In this document: positions 46,041-54,770 of the stretch, piece by piece
Position numbering within the stretch: the first letter of the stretch is position 1
Layout of the letters: each line of letters opens with the position of its first letter
Assembly (NCBI GenBank): GCA_011525915.1
Contig: WYBM01000063.1
Span: forward strand, 28,314 to 92,313
Origin: Ardenticatenaceae bacterium
Lineage (GTDB): Bacteria; Chloroflexota; Anaerolineae; Promineifilales; Promineifilaceae
Length of the DNA: 64,000 nucleotides
Reading direction: 5' to 3'
Notes under the pieces: model-generated
What the model saw: the letters and a program-made list of their open reading frames with translations, nothing else
Database searches by the model: none
Told to the model about the DNA's origin: nothing
Translations under genes and position numbers: made by a program

Positions 46041-46074
46041 TCAGTTTTCAGTCATCAGTATACAGTTTTCAGTG
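46041..46074 (-). repeat. CAGTTTTCAGT repeats in the leader of the TipAS gene
   Basis: CAGTTTTCAGT occurs at 46042-46052 and again at 46063-46073, with CATCAGTATA between them. A degenerate inverted copy (ACTGAAAAC) follows near 46100. It belongs to the same family as the arrays at 26855 and 55519 and would be in the 5' leader of the regulator mRNA. Confidence 0.5.
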
Positions 46075-46141
46075 TTGGCCTGTCCCTGGAAATAGCCTAC
46101 TGAAAACGGATGACGGACTTCTGATGACTGGTACTAGAAGG

Positions 46142-46172
46142 ATGATAAAGTATAACGTAACGTGAATGTCAA
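46142..46172 (-). promoter_or_regulatory. MerR-type promoter with 19-bp spacer
   Basis: On the minus strand, TTGACA (46172-46167), a 19-bp spacer containing CACGTTACGTTA, then TATCAT (46147-46142). The long spacer and the ACGTTACGT core are typical of promoters activated by MerR-family proteins of the TipA/Mta type. It lies about 145 bp before the regulator start, so self-activation is likely. Confidence 0.65.
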
Positions 46173-46379
46173 GGGGCAATTTTATGTAGTAGGCAGCCGG
46201 GCACGGCCGTATCAATCTGTTGCTTACCAGGTTCTTCTAGTAGAAAATACGCGCTGTCAAAGGCAAACCCTTATCATCCCCGCTTGTGGTCTACCCTGGT
46301 CTCTGCTGTTTTCATAGGAGACCACAACTATCACCAGATACGGCCCGAAGCCGCTGGCTAGTGAGCATGAGGTAAATAC

Positions 46380-47231
46380 ATGAGTACGCATCTGCTGACA
46401 ACAACCCCCACAGCCGAACCAGCCGACCGCATTTTACCCGAAACCCGGGCCGTGGCCGCAGTGGTGATTCCTTTCCTGGTACTGGCATTCCTTATTCTGT
46501 ACCTGTACCCGCAAACAAGCGCAGAAAGGTTTGCCTGGGCTATCAATCCCCCGCTGCTGGCCATGTATGTTGGCGCCGGTTATTTGGGTGGAGCCTATTT
46601 GTTTGCCCACGCGCTTTTTGGCCGGGCCTGGCATCGTGTAGCCGCTGGGTTTCTACCCGTCACCGCCTTTGCCACCTCTATGCTGGTGTTAACGTTACTG
46701 CATTGGGACATGGTGGATACAGGTCATTTCCCTTTTCAGTTGTGGTTGATTCTTTACCTGGTGACACCGCCGCTGGTGCCGGTTATCTGGCGGCGCAATC
46801 GGCCGCAAGACCCCCACCGGATGGCGCCTGACGACAAACGTGTCCCCCAACTATCACGGCTGATTATGATGCTCATCGGCCTTGCGCTTGTCTTATTTGC
46901 GGTGGCCGGTTTTCTGTTTCCAGACTGGCTGATCTCCGTCTGGGCGTGGCCGCTGGCGGCACGTTCGGCCCGTTTGTTGTCTGGCTGGCATGCTTTGCTG
47001 GGGGTTGGCGGAATCATGATTGGCCGTGAAGAACGCTGGAGCAGCTGGCGTGTGCCTTTAGAAAGCATTGGCCTGTGGCAGCTGCTGGTGCTGGTGGCCG
47101 CATTGTTACGCCCCGGGGATTTCCACAGCGGCACGGCCGTCAACTGGTATACGGCCTCTGTCATCATCGTCGTGGCCGGTATGGCCGGGTTATATGGGTT
47201 CATGGCCCGCCGGTCGCCAACAGGGTCGTGA
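46380..47231 (+). CDS. Polytopic membrane protein of unknown function
   Basis: The protein has 283 residues. After a polar start of about 22 residues there are eight likely transmembrane helices (for example VVIPFLVLAFLILYLY, YVGAGYLGGAYLFAHALF, LIMMLIGLALVLFAVAGFLF, ASVIIVVAGMAGLYGFMA). Aromatic residues and Arg-Arg-Asn-Arg at the loop near 140 follow the positive-inside rule. I recognise no family. It overlaps the esterase gene by 4 bp (GTGA), so the two are translated together. Confidence 0.7.
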   Translation: MSTHLLTTTPTAEPADRILPETRAVAAVVIPFLVLAFLILYLYPQTSAERFAWAINPPLLAMYVGAGYLGGAYLFAHALFGRAWHRVAAGFLPVTAFATSMLVLTLLHWDMVDTGHFPFQLWLILYLVTPPLVPVIWRRNRPQDPHRMAPDDKRVPQLSRLIMMLIGLALVLFAVAGFLFPDWLISVWAWPLAARSARLLSGWHALLGVGGIMIGREERWSSWRVPLESIGLWQLLVLVAALLRPGDFHSGTAVNWYTASVIIVVAGMAGLYGFMARRSPTGS

Positions 47232-48259
47232 TACGGCTGCCCGCAAAAACGGCCGTCAGCGGCCTGCTGATCACACTCTTGATGCTGGCGGCCTGTGCTG
47301 GTCCCCAAGCACAACCTACAGCCACCAGAGTGGCAGTGGTTGACCCCACCGTCACCCTGGTGCCCATCGTTACCACGGCGGCGGCCACAGGCACGGCCAT
47401 GACCGCCGCCCCTACGGGCGTGCCTGTCACCACAACACCAACGCCTATGCCCACCGCGACGGCGACACCCACCCCTACCGCGACAGCCACGATCCCCCCA
47501 ACCCCCTGCCCACCTGGCGAGGTACGCACAGGCACTTTTCCCAGCGCCCTCACCGGTGAAAGCCACTACCGCATCTATTTGCCGCCATGTTATGGGCAAG
47601 ACGGCCGTGTCTACCCCACCCTCTACCTCTTCGGCGGCAACGCCCAAGATGACAGTGCCTGGGATGATTACGGCATGGACGAAACCGCCGAAAAAGCCAT
47701 TCGCAGTGGTGCCATTCCCCCGCTGCTTATGGTTATGGCTGATGGCGGCTGGATCGCCAACAGCACTTCTGGCGGCCCCCGTTCCTATGAGGGGCACATC
47801 ATGGATAACCTCATCCCCTTCATTGAACGCACCTACTGCGCCTGGGCCCACCCGGCCGGCCGGGCGGTGGGCGGGCTTTCCCGCGGGGGATACTGGTCTT
47901 TGCAGATCGCCTTCCGTCATCCGGACCAATTTGTCAGTGTGGGGGGACACAGCGCTGCTCTCATAGATTCCCATGCCAAACCAGAAGTAAATCCCCAATA
48001 CACCGCCCTCAGCCAGGATCTGGGCGACCTGCGCATTTACCTGGACATGGGCGTGGATGATTACCTGCTGCCCAACACCCTTCAACTACACGAAGATATG
48101 GCCGCACAAGGCATTCCCCACACCTGGGTCCTTAACGAAGGCGCCCACGAGGACAGCTATTGGCCGCAGCATCTGGCCGAATACCTGCGCTGGTACAGTG
48201 AGCCCTGGTCATTGGACCGCGACAGTTACCCCTCAGGCAACTGTATCCCAGCAGGCTGA
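47228..48259 (+). CDS. Esterase (feruloyl/EsterD-like) lipoprotein
   Basis: The protein has 343 residues from a GTG at 47228 that overlaps the upstream TGA (GTGA). The signal LLITLLMLAAC is a lipobox. A linker of about 60 residues is a Thr/Pro/Ala low-complexity run. The catalytic domain is an alpha/beta hydrolase: LPPCYGQDGRVYPTLYLFGGN, the nucleophile Ser in GGLSRGGYW (about residue 220) and a late Glu-Gly-Ala-His (EGAHED) giving the catalytic His. Relatives cleave acetyl or feruloyl esters from polysaccharides; the substrate is unknown. The more upstream frame overlaps the membrane protein and is not coding. Confidence 0.82.
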   Translation: MIRLPAKTAVSGLLITLLMLAACAGPQAQPTATRVAVVDPTVTLVPIVTTAAATGTAMTAAPTGVPVTTTPTPMPTATATPTPTATATIPPTPCPPGEVRTGTFPSALTGESHYRIYLPPCYGQDGRVYPTLYLFGGNAQDDSAWDDYGMDETAEKAIRSGAIPPLLMVMADGGWIANSTSGGPRSYEGHIMDNLIPFIERTYCAWAHPAGRAVGGLSRGGYWSLQIAFRHPDQFVSVGGHSAALIDSHAKPEVNPQYTALSQDLGDLRIYLDMGVDDYLLPNTLQLHEDMAAQGIPHTWVLNEGAHEDSYWPQHLAEYLRWYSEPWSLDRDSYPSGNCIPAG

Positions 48260-48322
48260 CCGGTCTTGGCGGGCTTCGTTTACTTGGAAGTGACCGGCAC
48301 CTTGCCTATAATCCCTCTTATT

Positions 48323-50080
48323 ATGAAGTCCCAAAGTGACCGCCAGTTACTGCAGCGCAGTTTTGGCTACCTACGGCCGTATTGGAAGCTAGAAGCCGGC
48401 ATCTACACCACCATGTTGTTGATTAACCTCATCAATATCACTGTACCCCAACTCATTCGCTGGGGCATTGACAGCGGCATTTATAAGGGAAAGTTAAACC
48501 TGCTCGGCCAGGCCGCCGGGCTGCTGTTAACACTGACGTTGGTTAAGGGCATTTTTATCTTTTACCAGGGGCAGTGGACCGAGACCGCCTCGCAGAACGT
48601 GGCCTATGACCTGCGCAACCAACTGCTGCAAAAGCTGTCTGCGCTTTCTTTCTCTTTCCATGATCATACGGAAGCCGGGCAAATTCTGACGCGGGCCATG
48701 CAAGATGTGGAGCGCCTTCGCTTTCTGACCGGGCGGGCCATTCTGCGGCTGGTTGAAGGAGGCGCGTTAATTTTACTCACGGCCGTTGTTCTGCTGTGGA
48801 TGAACAGCACCCTGGCCCTGCTTATTCTTCTCACCGTACCCTTGCTGCTGCATCGTGCCTATCACTTTGGCCGCCAATATCGGCCGCTCTCCTTTGATAT
48901 TCAGAACCAGTTGGGCGTCCTCACCACGCAGCTGGAGCAAAACCTGCGTGGCGCCCGTATTGTCAAAGGCTTCGCCCAGGAAAAGGCCGAGATCAACCGC
49001 TTTCTCCATGAAAACGAAACATGGTTTGGCCTGTCGGCCCAATCGGCCCGCGTGGAAGCGCTCAACGCCCCTATGCTGGACATGATCGCCAATTTTGGCA
49101 CGGTCTTTATCTTCTGGTATGGCGGTTGGCTCGTTGTTCAGGGGCAGCTCACCTTGGGCGAGCTGGTGGCCTTCACCACATACCTGGCCATGCTGGTACG
49201 GCCCATCAGGCTGATCGGCCGTATCGTACCCATTCTGGCGATTGCCGCTTCGGCCGGCGAACGCATCTTTGCCATTTTAGATGCTCCCGTAGACGTGGCC
49301 GATGAGCCGCAAGCCCGGCCCCTGCCCCGCCTGCAAGGGTATGTCCAGTTTGAAAAGGTCTCTTTCACTTACCGCCATACACAACCTGTACTGCGTGACG
49401 TTTCTTTTTCGGCCAGGCCAGGGCAGGTCATCGCCCTGATGGGGGCTACCGGCTCCGGCAAATCGACGCTGATCAACCTGATCGCCCGTTTTTATGAACC
49501 ATCAGAGGGGCGCATTTTGATCGACGGCCGTGACATCCGCCAGACCACCCTCTATTCACTGCGCCACCAGATCGGCTTTGTCATGCAAGATACCCTGCTC
49601 TTTGCCGCCACCATCCGCGAAAATATTACGTTTGGCCGCCCGGAGGCCACCGAAGCAGAGATCATCCAGGCCGCCAAAGACGCCCAGGCGCATGACTTCA
49701 TCATGGCCATGTCCGCAGGCTATGACACAACGGTAGGCGAACGGGGGATCACCCTCTCTGGCGGGCAGAAGCAGCGGTTGGCCATTGCCCGGGCCCTGAT
49801 CACCGACCCTCGCATCCTCATTCTGGATGACGCTACCGCCAGCGTAGACAACAAGACAGAACGGCTTATTCAAGCGGCACTGAACCGCCTGATGGCCGGG
49901 CGCACCACGTTTGTCATCGCCCACCGCATGAGCACAGTACAGCGCGCCGATCTGATCTTGCTGCTGGATCACGGATGCATCATTGGCCGTGGCACCCATG
50001 CAGACCTGCTGGCCTCATCACCGCTCTACCGCCAGATTTACGCCTTACAGGTGCAGCCAGAGGAGGCCTATGAGCTTTAG
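48323..50080 (+). CDS. ABC exporter half-transporter, degenerate-site partner
   Basis: The protein has 585 residues from the ATG at 48323. Six transmembrane helices (residues 1-320) are followed by an ATPase domain with Walker A GATGSGKST, signature LSGGQKQRL and switch His in IAHRMST. The Walker B reads ILILDDATASVD, so Asp replaces the catalytic Glu; this half carries the degenerate site. It pairs with the next gene, whose start overlaps by 11 bp. This asymmetry is typical of heterodimeric exporters such as TM287/288 and BmrCD. It exports a lipid, peptide or drug. Confidence 0.9.
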   Translation: MKSQSDRQLLQRSFGYLRPYWKLEAGIYTTMLLINLINITVPQLIRWGIDSGIYKGKLNLLGQAAGLLLTLTLVKGIFIFYQGQWTETASQNVAYDLRNQLLQKLSALSFSFHDHTEAGQILTRAMQDVERLRFLTGRAILRLVEGGALILLTAVVLLWMNSTLALLILLTVPLLLHRAYHFGRQYRPLSFDIQNQLGVLTTQLEQNLRGARIVKGFAQEKAEINRFLHENETWFGLSAQSARVEALNAPMLDMIANFGTVFIFWYGGWLVVQGQLTLGELVAFTTYLAMLVRPIRLIGRIVPILAIAASAGERIFAILDAPVDVADEPQARPLPRLQGYVQFEKVSFTYRHTQPVLRDVSFSARPGQVIALMGATGSGKSTLINLIARFYEPSEGRILIDGRDIRQTTLYSLRHQIGFVMQDTLLFAATIRENITFGRPEATEAEIIQAAKDAQAHDFIMAMSAGYDTTVGERGITLSGGQKQRLAIARALITDPRILILDDATASVDNKTERLIQAALNRLMAGRTTFVIAHRMSTVQRADLILLLDHGCIIGRGTHADLLASSPLYRQIYALQVQPEEAYEL

Positions 50081-51890
50081 TTTCAGCCCCGGGTTTGGAC
50101 CCCGCGGCGCCATTGATCAATTTGGACAAGAAGGCAAAGACGGCCGTCTGCTTAACAAACATGTCATCACCAGGATGTTGGTGTTTGTACGGCCGTATCG
50201 CCGCAAAATGGCCCTGGCCTGGGGGCTGATGCTGCTTGTCACCGGCTTTACGCTGCTGACCCCTTACCTGATCAAGGTAGCCATTGACCAGCACATCGCC
50301 AGAGGTGACGCCGCCGGGTTGAGCCACCTGGCGCTTTTGATCGCTGTCTGTTACCTGGGGCTGTACCTGACCACCGCCGGGCAGCAATACCTGTTGGGAT
50401 GGACTTCGCAGCGGGTGCTGGCTGACGTGCGCGAAGCGTTGTTCCGTCATCTGCAAGACCTCTCGCTCAGCTATCATGACCGCACCATCATCGGCGTCAC
50501 CGTTTCGCGTGTCATCAACGATGTGGCCGTCATCAATGATCTGCTAACCCAAGGGCTTATCTCCCTGTTGGGTGATGTGCTGGTACTGGCGGGCATCATC
50601 GTCATTATGCTGTCCATGAGTCCCCGGCTGGCGCTATATACGTTTGCCGTTATTCCCTTGATGATAGCGGCCACACACCTCTTTTCACGCAGTGCCAAAG
50701 GCGCGTTCCGTCTGACACGCACGCGCGTGGCCAGGCTGGTAGGCAACCTGGCGGAAAATATCAACGGCATTCGTGTCATTCAAGCATTTGCCCAGGAAAC
50801 GGCCGTCGCCAGCCAGTTTGATGAAGTGAATGACGCCAACCGCCGCGCCCACATTGACGCCATGCGGCTCTCGTTTATTTTTCTACCAACGATAGAGTTT
50901 CTTGGGGTGCTGGCCACGGCCGTAGTCTTTTACTTTGGCGGGCGGGCCGTGGCCGCCGATGAGATAACATTGGGGATCATAGTCGCCTTTCTGGCTTATG
51001 TCACCCGCTTCTTTCAGCCCATTCAGGAGCTCAGCCAGATCTTCACCACCATGCAGTCGGCTATGGCCGGGGGTGAACAGGTGCTGAGGCTGTTAGAGAC
51101 CACGCCAGACGTGGTAGACGCCTCAGACGCGGCCGAGATGCCGCCCATTGTCGGTGCTGTCACTTTTGAAGACGTCTGCTTCCGCTATCGGGAAGAGGGG
51201 CCAGACATTTTGCACACTATCCAACTCACCATCACCCCAGGGCAAACGGTGGCCCTGGTAGGGCCAACGGGTGCGGGCAAGACCACCATCGCCAACCTGG
51301 TCGCCCGTTTTTATGATGCCAGCAGCGGCCGTGTGACCATTGATGGCCTCGATGTACGCACCGTCACCCAGGCATCACTGCACCGGCAGTTTGGGTTGGT
51401 ACCCCAAGACCCGTTCCTCTTTGCCGGCACCATTGCCGACAACATTCGCTTTGGGCAGATGGATGCTGCCCTGGATGAGGTCACAGCCGCTGCCCGGCTG
51501 GCAAACGCCGCCGACTTTATAGAGACCCTGCCAGAGGGGTATGACACCCAGATTCTGGAAGGGGGCGTGAACCTGTCTGTTGGCCAGCGCCAACTGCTGT
51601 GTATTGCCCGGGCCGCCCTGGTAAACCCACGCATCCTGATTTTGGACGAAGCCACCGCCAGCGTGGACACGGTGACGGAAGTGCTGATTCAGGAAGCGCT
51701 AGACCGGCTGATGCACGGCCGTACGGCTATCGTCATCGCCCATCGCCTGAGCACCATCCGCCATGCCGACGTGATTTGTGTGGTGCATGACGGCCGTGTT
51801 GTTGCCCAGGGGCCCCATGATCAGCTGATGGTCGAATCGACGCTCTACCGTGAGCTTTACCAACGCCAATACCTGTCAACGGCTTCATAA
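50070..51890 (+). CDS. ABC exporter half-transporter, catalytic-site partner
   Basis: The protein has 606 residues from the ATG at 50070, with GAGGAGG upstream and 11 bp overlap with the first half. An amphipathic N-terminal tail of about 40 residues precedes six transmembrane helices. The ATPase domain has GPTGAGKTT, Walker B ILILDEATASVD with the catalytic Glu, switch IAHRLST, and a signature altered to LSVGQ instead of LSGGQ. In a head-to-tail dimer that altered signature faces the Asp-bearing Walker B of the partner, so both deviations fall in the same, inactive site. Confidence 0.9.
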   Translation: MSFSFSPGFGPRGAIDQFGQEGKDGRLLNKHVITRMLVFVRPYRRKMALAWGLMLLVTGFTLLTPYLIKVAIDQHIARGDAAGLSHLALLIAVCYLGLYLTTAGQQYLLGWTSQRVLADVREALFRHLQDLSLSYHDRTIIGVTVSRVINDVAVINDLLTQGLISLLGDVLVLAGIIVIMLSMSPRLALYTFAVIPLMIAATHLFSRSAKGAFRLTRTRVARLVGNLAENINGIRVIQAFAQETAVASQFDEVNDANRRAHIDAMRLSFIFLPTIEFLGVLATAVVFYFGGRAVAADEITLGIIVAFLAYVTRFFQPIQELSQIFTTMQSAMAGGEQVLRLLETTPDVVDASDAAEMPPIVGAVTFEDVCFRYREEGPDILHTIQLTITPGQTVALVGPTGAGKTTIANLVARFYDASSGRVTIDGLDVRTVTQASLHRQFGLVPQDPFLFAGTIADNIRFGQMDAALDEVTAAARLANAADFIETLPEGYDTQILEGGVNLSVGQRQLLCIARAALVNPRILILDEATASVDTVTEVLIQEALDRLMHGRTAIVIAHRLSTIRHADVICVVHDGRVVAQGPHDQLMVESTLYRELYQRQYLSTAS

Positions 51891-52019
51891 TCTTTCACCC
51901 ACGCTGTATCCAAGTTAACAACAAAACCCCGCAACCCGGCGCGCTTTCCGGCGTAATGGGGTCAGTTCAATTTTATTATTCAGTGGGTAATAGACCCATA
52001 AACAACAAAAGGGGATAAC

Positions 52020-52229
52020 ATGAGTAAGAAACTAACGCGCTCAAGCAATGATGTGATGATTGCCGGTGTCGCTGCCGGCCTGGCTGACTATTTAAATATT
52101 GATCCGGTGCTGGTACGGGTATTATTTGTAATACTGACTTTATGCGGTGGTCCCGGCCTGGTGGCGTACATTATTTTGTGGTTGATCATGCCTCAAGAAG
52201 ATATCACCGAAAAAATTGACATGAACTAA
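52020..52229 (+). CDS. PspC-domain membrane protein
   Basis: The protein has 69 residues: KKLTRSSNDVMIAGVAAGLADYLNIDPVLVRVLFVILTL and LVAYIILWLIMP are the PspC signature with one or two membrane helices. PspC proteins take part in envelope stress or simply occur as small inner-membrane proteins; no PspA or PspB is nearby. A purine-rich run, AAAAGGGGATAAC, precedes the ATG. Confidence 0.9.
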   Translation: MSKKLTRSSNDVMIAGVAAGLADYLNIDPVLVRVLFVILTLCGGPGLVAYIILWLIMPQEDITEKIDMN

Positions 52230-52237
52230 TCCTTCTA

Positions 52238-52285
52238 CTGGCGCTGCCGCCAGCTGGCGCTGCCGCCAGCCGGCGCCGCTGCCAG
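52238..52285 (+). repeat. Tandem 16-bp self-complementary repeats
   Basis: CTGGCGCTGCCGCCAG occurs twice head to tail (52238-52253, 52254-52269), and a diverged third unit follows to 52285. Each unit is itself a short hairpin (CTGGCG/CGCCAG). It lies directly before the terminator after pspC. Confidence 0.75.
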
Positions 52286-52286
52286 C

Positions 52287-52328
52287 ACAGGCCCCTTTTT
52301 GCCAGCGCAAGGAGGGGCCTGTTTGTTT
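52287..52328 (+). terminator. Intrinsic terminator after the PspC gene
   Basis: ACAGGCCCCT (52287-52296) pairs with AGGGGCCTGT (52313-52322), and the loop continues the stem with G-U pairs up to a CAGC tip. TTGTTTCTT follows on the plus strand. Confidence 0.8.
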
Positions 52329-52400
52329 CTTCTATACTCGTTTAGGCTATTGGCAAGCCTCTTACCTTTCTGCGGCAAACTTTAAACTTCCAGAAAACGA

Positions 52401-53375
52401 CTATGGCACACCTCCCAGCCAATCATTGACTGCTTGTGCCATGTCTTCTTCCCCAACATCTGGCAGCCGGCCAAATATTGCTTGCAGGGTTACTTGCAAA
52501 GCGGCCACATCACCGCCGTTGGCGGCCACAATCCCGGCCATTGTTTGGCCCTCGGCCACCTGTGCTTGCAATTCAGCAACGGTAAGACCAGCGGCTTCAG
52601 CCACGGCCGTGAACGCCTCATTCATCACGGTTTGCCGTACTTCCGCGGCCGGGACAATGCCCAGTTTACTTTCCAGCAAACGCACCACCGCACCCATCAC
52701 CAGGCGATCTTGAAAACCTTCAGCGCCATTTGGGGCAAACCGGGCCTGGCGAGTGGCCAGATCATCCTCACTTAGAGTGCCACCCCCACCAAACCCGGGA
52801 CCACCCGGCCCACCAGGAACACCGCCACCGCCCGGTGCACCACCGCCCGGTGCACCACCGCCCGGTGGCCCACCGCCGGGGAAGCCGCCGTTTGCCTGGC
52901 CATTGTTAGCGCCACCGGCAAAACCGCCCCGGCCAGCGGCCATCCCCCATTCACCGCTTGCTATTAGCGCCATTAATCCTGCGTTGGTTAGCTGCATATC
53001 GGCCACGGCCGCCAACTGTGCCGGCGTCATCGTTTCTTGAATCTGGTTAACCACAGCCTGTATTTCCACGTCTGCGGCCGTGTCGCTGCGGCTCAAGGTT
53101 TGTAACATCTGCCACAGCGGCAGCAGTTCGGCAGCCAATGTTTCGTCCACGGCCAGGTCAGTGCCTTCCAACTGCAGCGTGCCCACGGCCAGCTGCGCCA
53201 TCACAGACAGGGCTTCACCATCATCGGCAGCCAGTTGGGTTACGGCCGTGCCGGCGGCAGCCGCCGATTCAGCGGCCAGTTCGCCAACGGCCACCCGATT
53301 ACTTTCAGATTGGGCGGCACAAGCGGCCAGGGCCCACACCATCATCACTAGCAGAAGGGTCATTATCTTTTTCAT
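52401..53375 (-). CDS. Lipoprotein with Gly/Pro-rich low-complexity linker
   Basis: The protein has 324 residues from the ATG at 53375 (GGAG eight bases upstream). The signal ends in lipobox ALAAC. Two helical domains (about 30-150 and 205-324) flank a Gly/Pro/Asn-rich stretch of about 50 residues with repeats of GGGAPGGGAP type. Both halves have similar helical content (MTPAQLAAVADMQ; VAELQAQVAEGQTMAGIVAANGG). I recognise no family. It follows the MacB-like operon on the same strand, so it may belong to that efflux or envelope function. Confidence 0.65.
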   Translation of the reverse strand: MKKIMTLLLVMMVWALAACAAQSESNRVAVGELAAESAAAAGTAVTQLAADDGEALSVMAQLAVGTLQLEGTDLAVDETLAAELLPLWQMLQTLSRSDTAADVEIQAVVNQIQETMTPAQLAAVADMQLTNAGLMALIASGEWGMAAGRGGFAGGANNGQANGGFPGGGPPGGGAPGGGAPGGGGVPGGPGGPGFGGGGTLSEDDLATRQARFAPNGAEGFQDRLVMGAVVRLLESKLGIVPAAEVRQTVMNEAFTAVAEAAGLTVAELQAQVAEGQTMAGIVAANGGDVAALQVTLQAIFGRLPDVGEEDMAQAVNDWLGGVP

Positions 53376-53389
53376 CAACATCTCCATGT

Positions 53390-53464
53390 CTATTTTTCCA
53401 CGCGGGTAACGGCCATCTCAGGCAGATCATCAATGTGGACTACGGCCGTCTTTCTCTTACTCAT
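53390..53464 (-). CDS. Possible 24-residue peptide overlapping the permease stop
   Basis: An ATG overlaps the last codons of the permease gene (CATGAGTAA) and opens a 24-codon frame, MSKRKTAVVHIDDLPEMAVTRVEK, ending at TAG 15 bp before the ATG of the lipoprotein. GAGG lies about 10 bp upstream. It could be a coupled small protein or leader. Part of its sequence (TAV) is simply the frame reading of the ACGGCCGT octamer, so it may be chance. Confidence 0.25.
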   Translation of the reverse strand: MSKRKTAVVHIDDLPEMAVTRVEK

Positions 53465-54770
53465 GCCGCAGGGCCTCAATGGGGTCAAGCTGTGCCGCTT
53501 TGTTGGCCGGGAAAAAACCAAAAAAGATGCCCACAGCCGCCGCCGAGCCAAACGCCAACACCATGGAACCAGGCACAATAACCGTGCGCATGCCGCTGGT
53601 GGCCCCGAACAACATGGCACCACCTATACCCAAGACGACACCCATCAGGCCACCCACCAGGCTGAGCATCAGCGCCTCGGTCAGAAATTGCAGGCGAATG
53701 TCCGTGGGCGTGGCCCCTACGGACTGGCGAATACCGATCTCGCGGGTGCGTTCGGTGACGCTGACCAGCATAATGTTCATAATGCCAATGCCACCAACAA
53801 GGAGTGAAACGCCAGCCACCCAGGCCAGCAGGTTACGGAACGCTTCCGTGGTTGCCCCCTGCGTTTCGATGATGTCATCTTGGGTCTGCATGGTAAATGG
53901 CAGTTCTTCTACCGTTACCTCTTTGGCCGCGGCCAGTTTTAACTGAATTTGCTGGATCACCATGTTCATATCGGCTTCTTCGTCAATCTGGGCATAGATG
54001 ATACGTACACGATCCCCGGCAAACTGCCGGAACTGGGTGGGTGTAAACTTGTCAAAGACCAGGGTAATGGGTGTGTAAAGCTGGGCGTCAAAATCGGTAT
54101 TGCCGACCACACCTTTGGCAGCAGCCACACCAATGACCGTGAGTTTTGTGGTGCCCACCGTCACCGCCTGGCCAATGGGGGTGGCGTCACCAAACAGGTT
54201 TTGGGCCAGGCTGGCACCTAACACGGCCACTTTAGCGCTGCGTTCCACTTCGGTCTGGTTAAAGAAACGGCCGTCGGCTATCTGCACCTGACGCACCGAC
54301 GGAAAATCGGGCGTTGTGCCCATCAGCAGCACCTCATCCAGGGTGACATTGCCTGCTTTGACAGTTTGGGGGGACGTCTGGTCTACCACCGTACCAACCA
54401 CACCACCCACACTTTCTACAATCTCCGTATCGGCATACACCAACTGGGGGCTGTTATTACCGCCGCCACCGGGTCGGCCAAAACCAAACCCGCCTTGAAT
54501 GAACACCAGGTTTGTGCCTAATCCTTGAATTTGCTCAGCGATGGTCGCTTCCGTGCCGGCACTGATAGCGATCATGATGATCACCGCGGCCACCCCGATG
54601 ATCACCCCCAGCATGGTCAGCAGCGAACGAATTTTGTTGCGTGCCACCCCTTCCCAGGCGATGCGCAAAATTTCCAGGGGGCTGATGAGACCAGACACGG
54701 CCATACCCATCTCACCTTCTGAGGCAGCAGCTGCCGGTGGTGCGGTTAATGTCTCTTGGGCAGGGGTCAT
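53457..54770 (-). CDS. MacB-like ABC permease
   Basis: The protein has 437 residues. After a polar N-terminus comes the first helix (KIRSLLTMLGVIIGVAAVIIMIAI), a long extracytoplasmic MacB_PCD-type domain (about 75-300) and three C-terminal helices of the FtsX fold (ERTREIGIRQSVGATPTDIRLQFLTEALMLSLVGGLMGVVLG). This is the FtsX/MacB/LolC mechanotransmission fold. Its start overlaps the stop of the ATPase gene by 4 bp (ATGA), so the ATPase is a separate subunit, unlike fused E. coli MacB. Confidence 0.9.
   Translation of the reverse strand: MTPAQETLTAPPAAAASEGEMGMAVSGLISPLEILRIAWEGVARNKIRSLLTMLGVIIGVAAVIIMIAISAGTEATIAEQIQGLGTNLVFIQGGFGFGRPGGGGNNSPQLVYADTEIVESVGGVVGTVVDQTSPQTVKAGNVTLDEVLLMGTTPDFPSVRQVQIADGRFFNQTEVERSAKVAVLGASLAQNLFGDATPIGQAVTVGTTKLTVIGVAAAKGVVGNTDFDAQLYTPITLVFDKFTPTQFRQFAGDRVRIIYAQIDEEADMNMVIQQIQLKLAAAKEVTVEELPFTMQTQDDIIETQGATTEAFRNLLAWVAGVSLLVGGIGIMNIMLVSVTERTREIGIRQSVGATPTDIRLQFLTEALMLSLVGGLMGVVLGIGGAMLFGATSGMRTVIVPGSMVLAFGSAAAVGIFFGFFPANKAAQLDPIEALRHE

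Noticed and set aside
46754..48085. 443-codon open frame on the minus strand
   Set aside because: It overlaps the membrane protein and the lipoprotein esterase, both of which have family or signal features. Its product is Gly/His/Arg-rich low complexity, the mirror of their Thr/Pro linkers.
52790..52900. Repeated GGTGCACCACCGCCC units that look CRISPR-like
   Set aside because: They are in-frame Gly/Pro/Ala repeats of the lipoprotein linker, without unique spacers of constant length.
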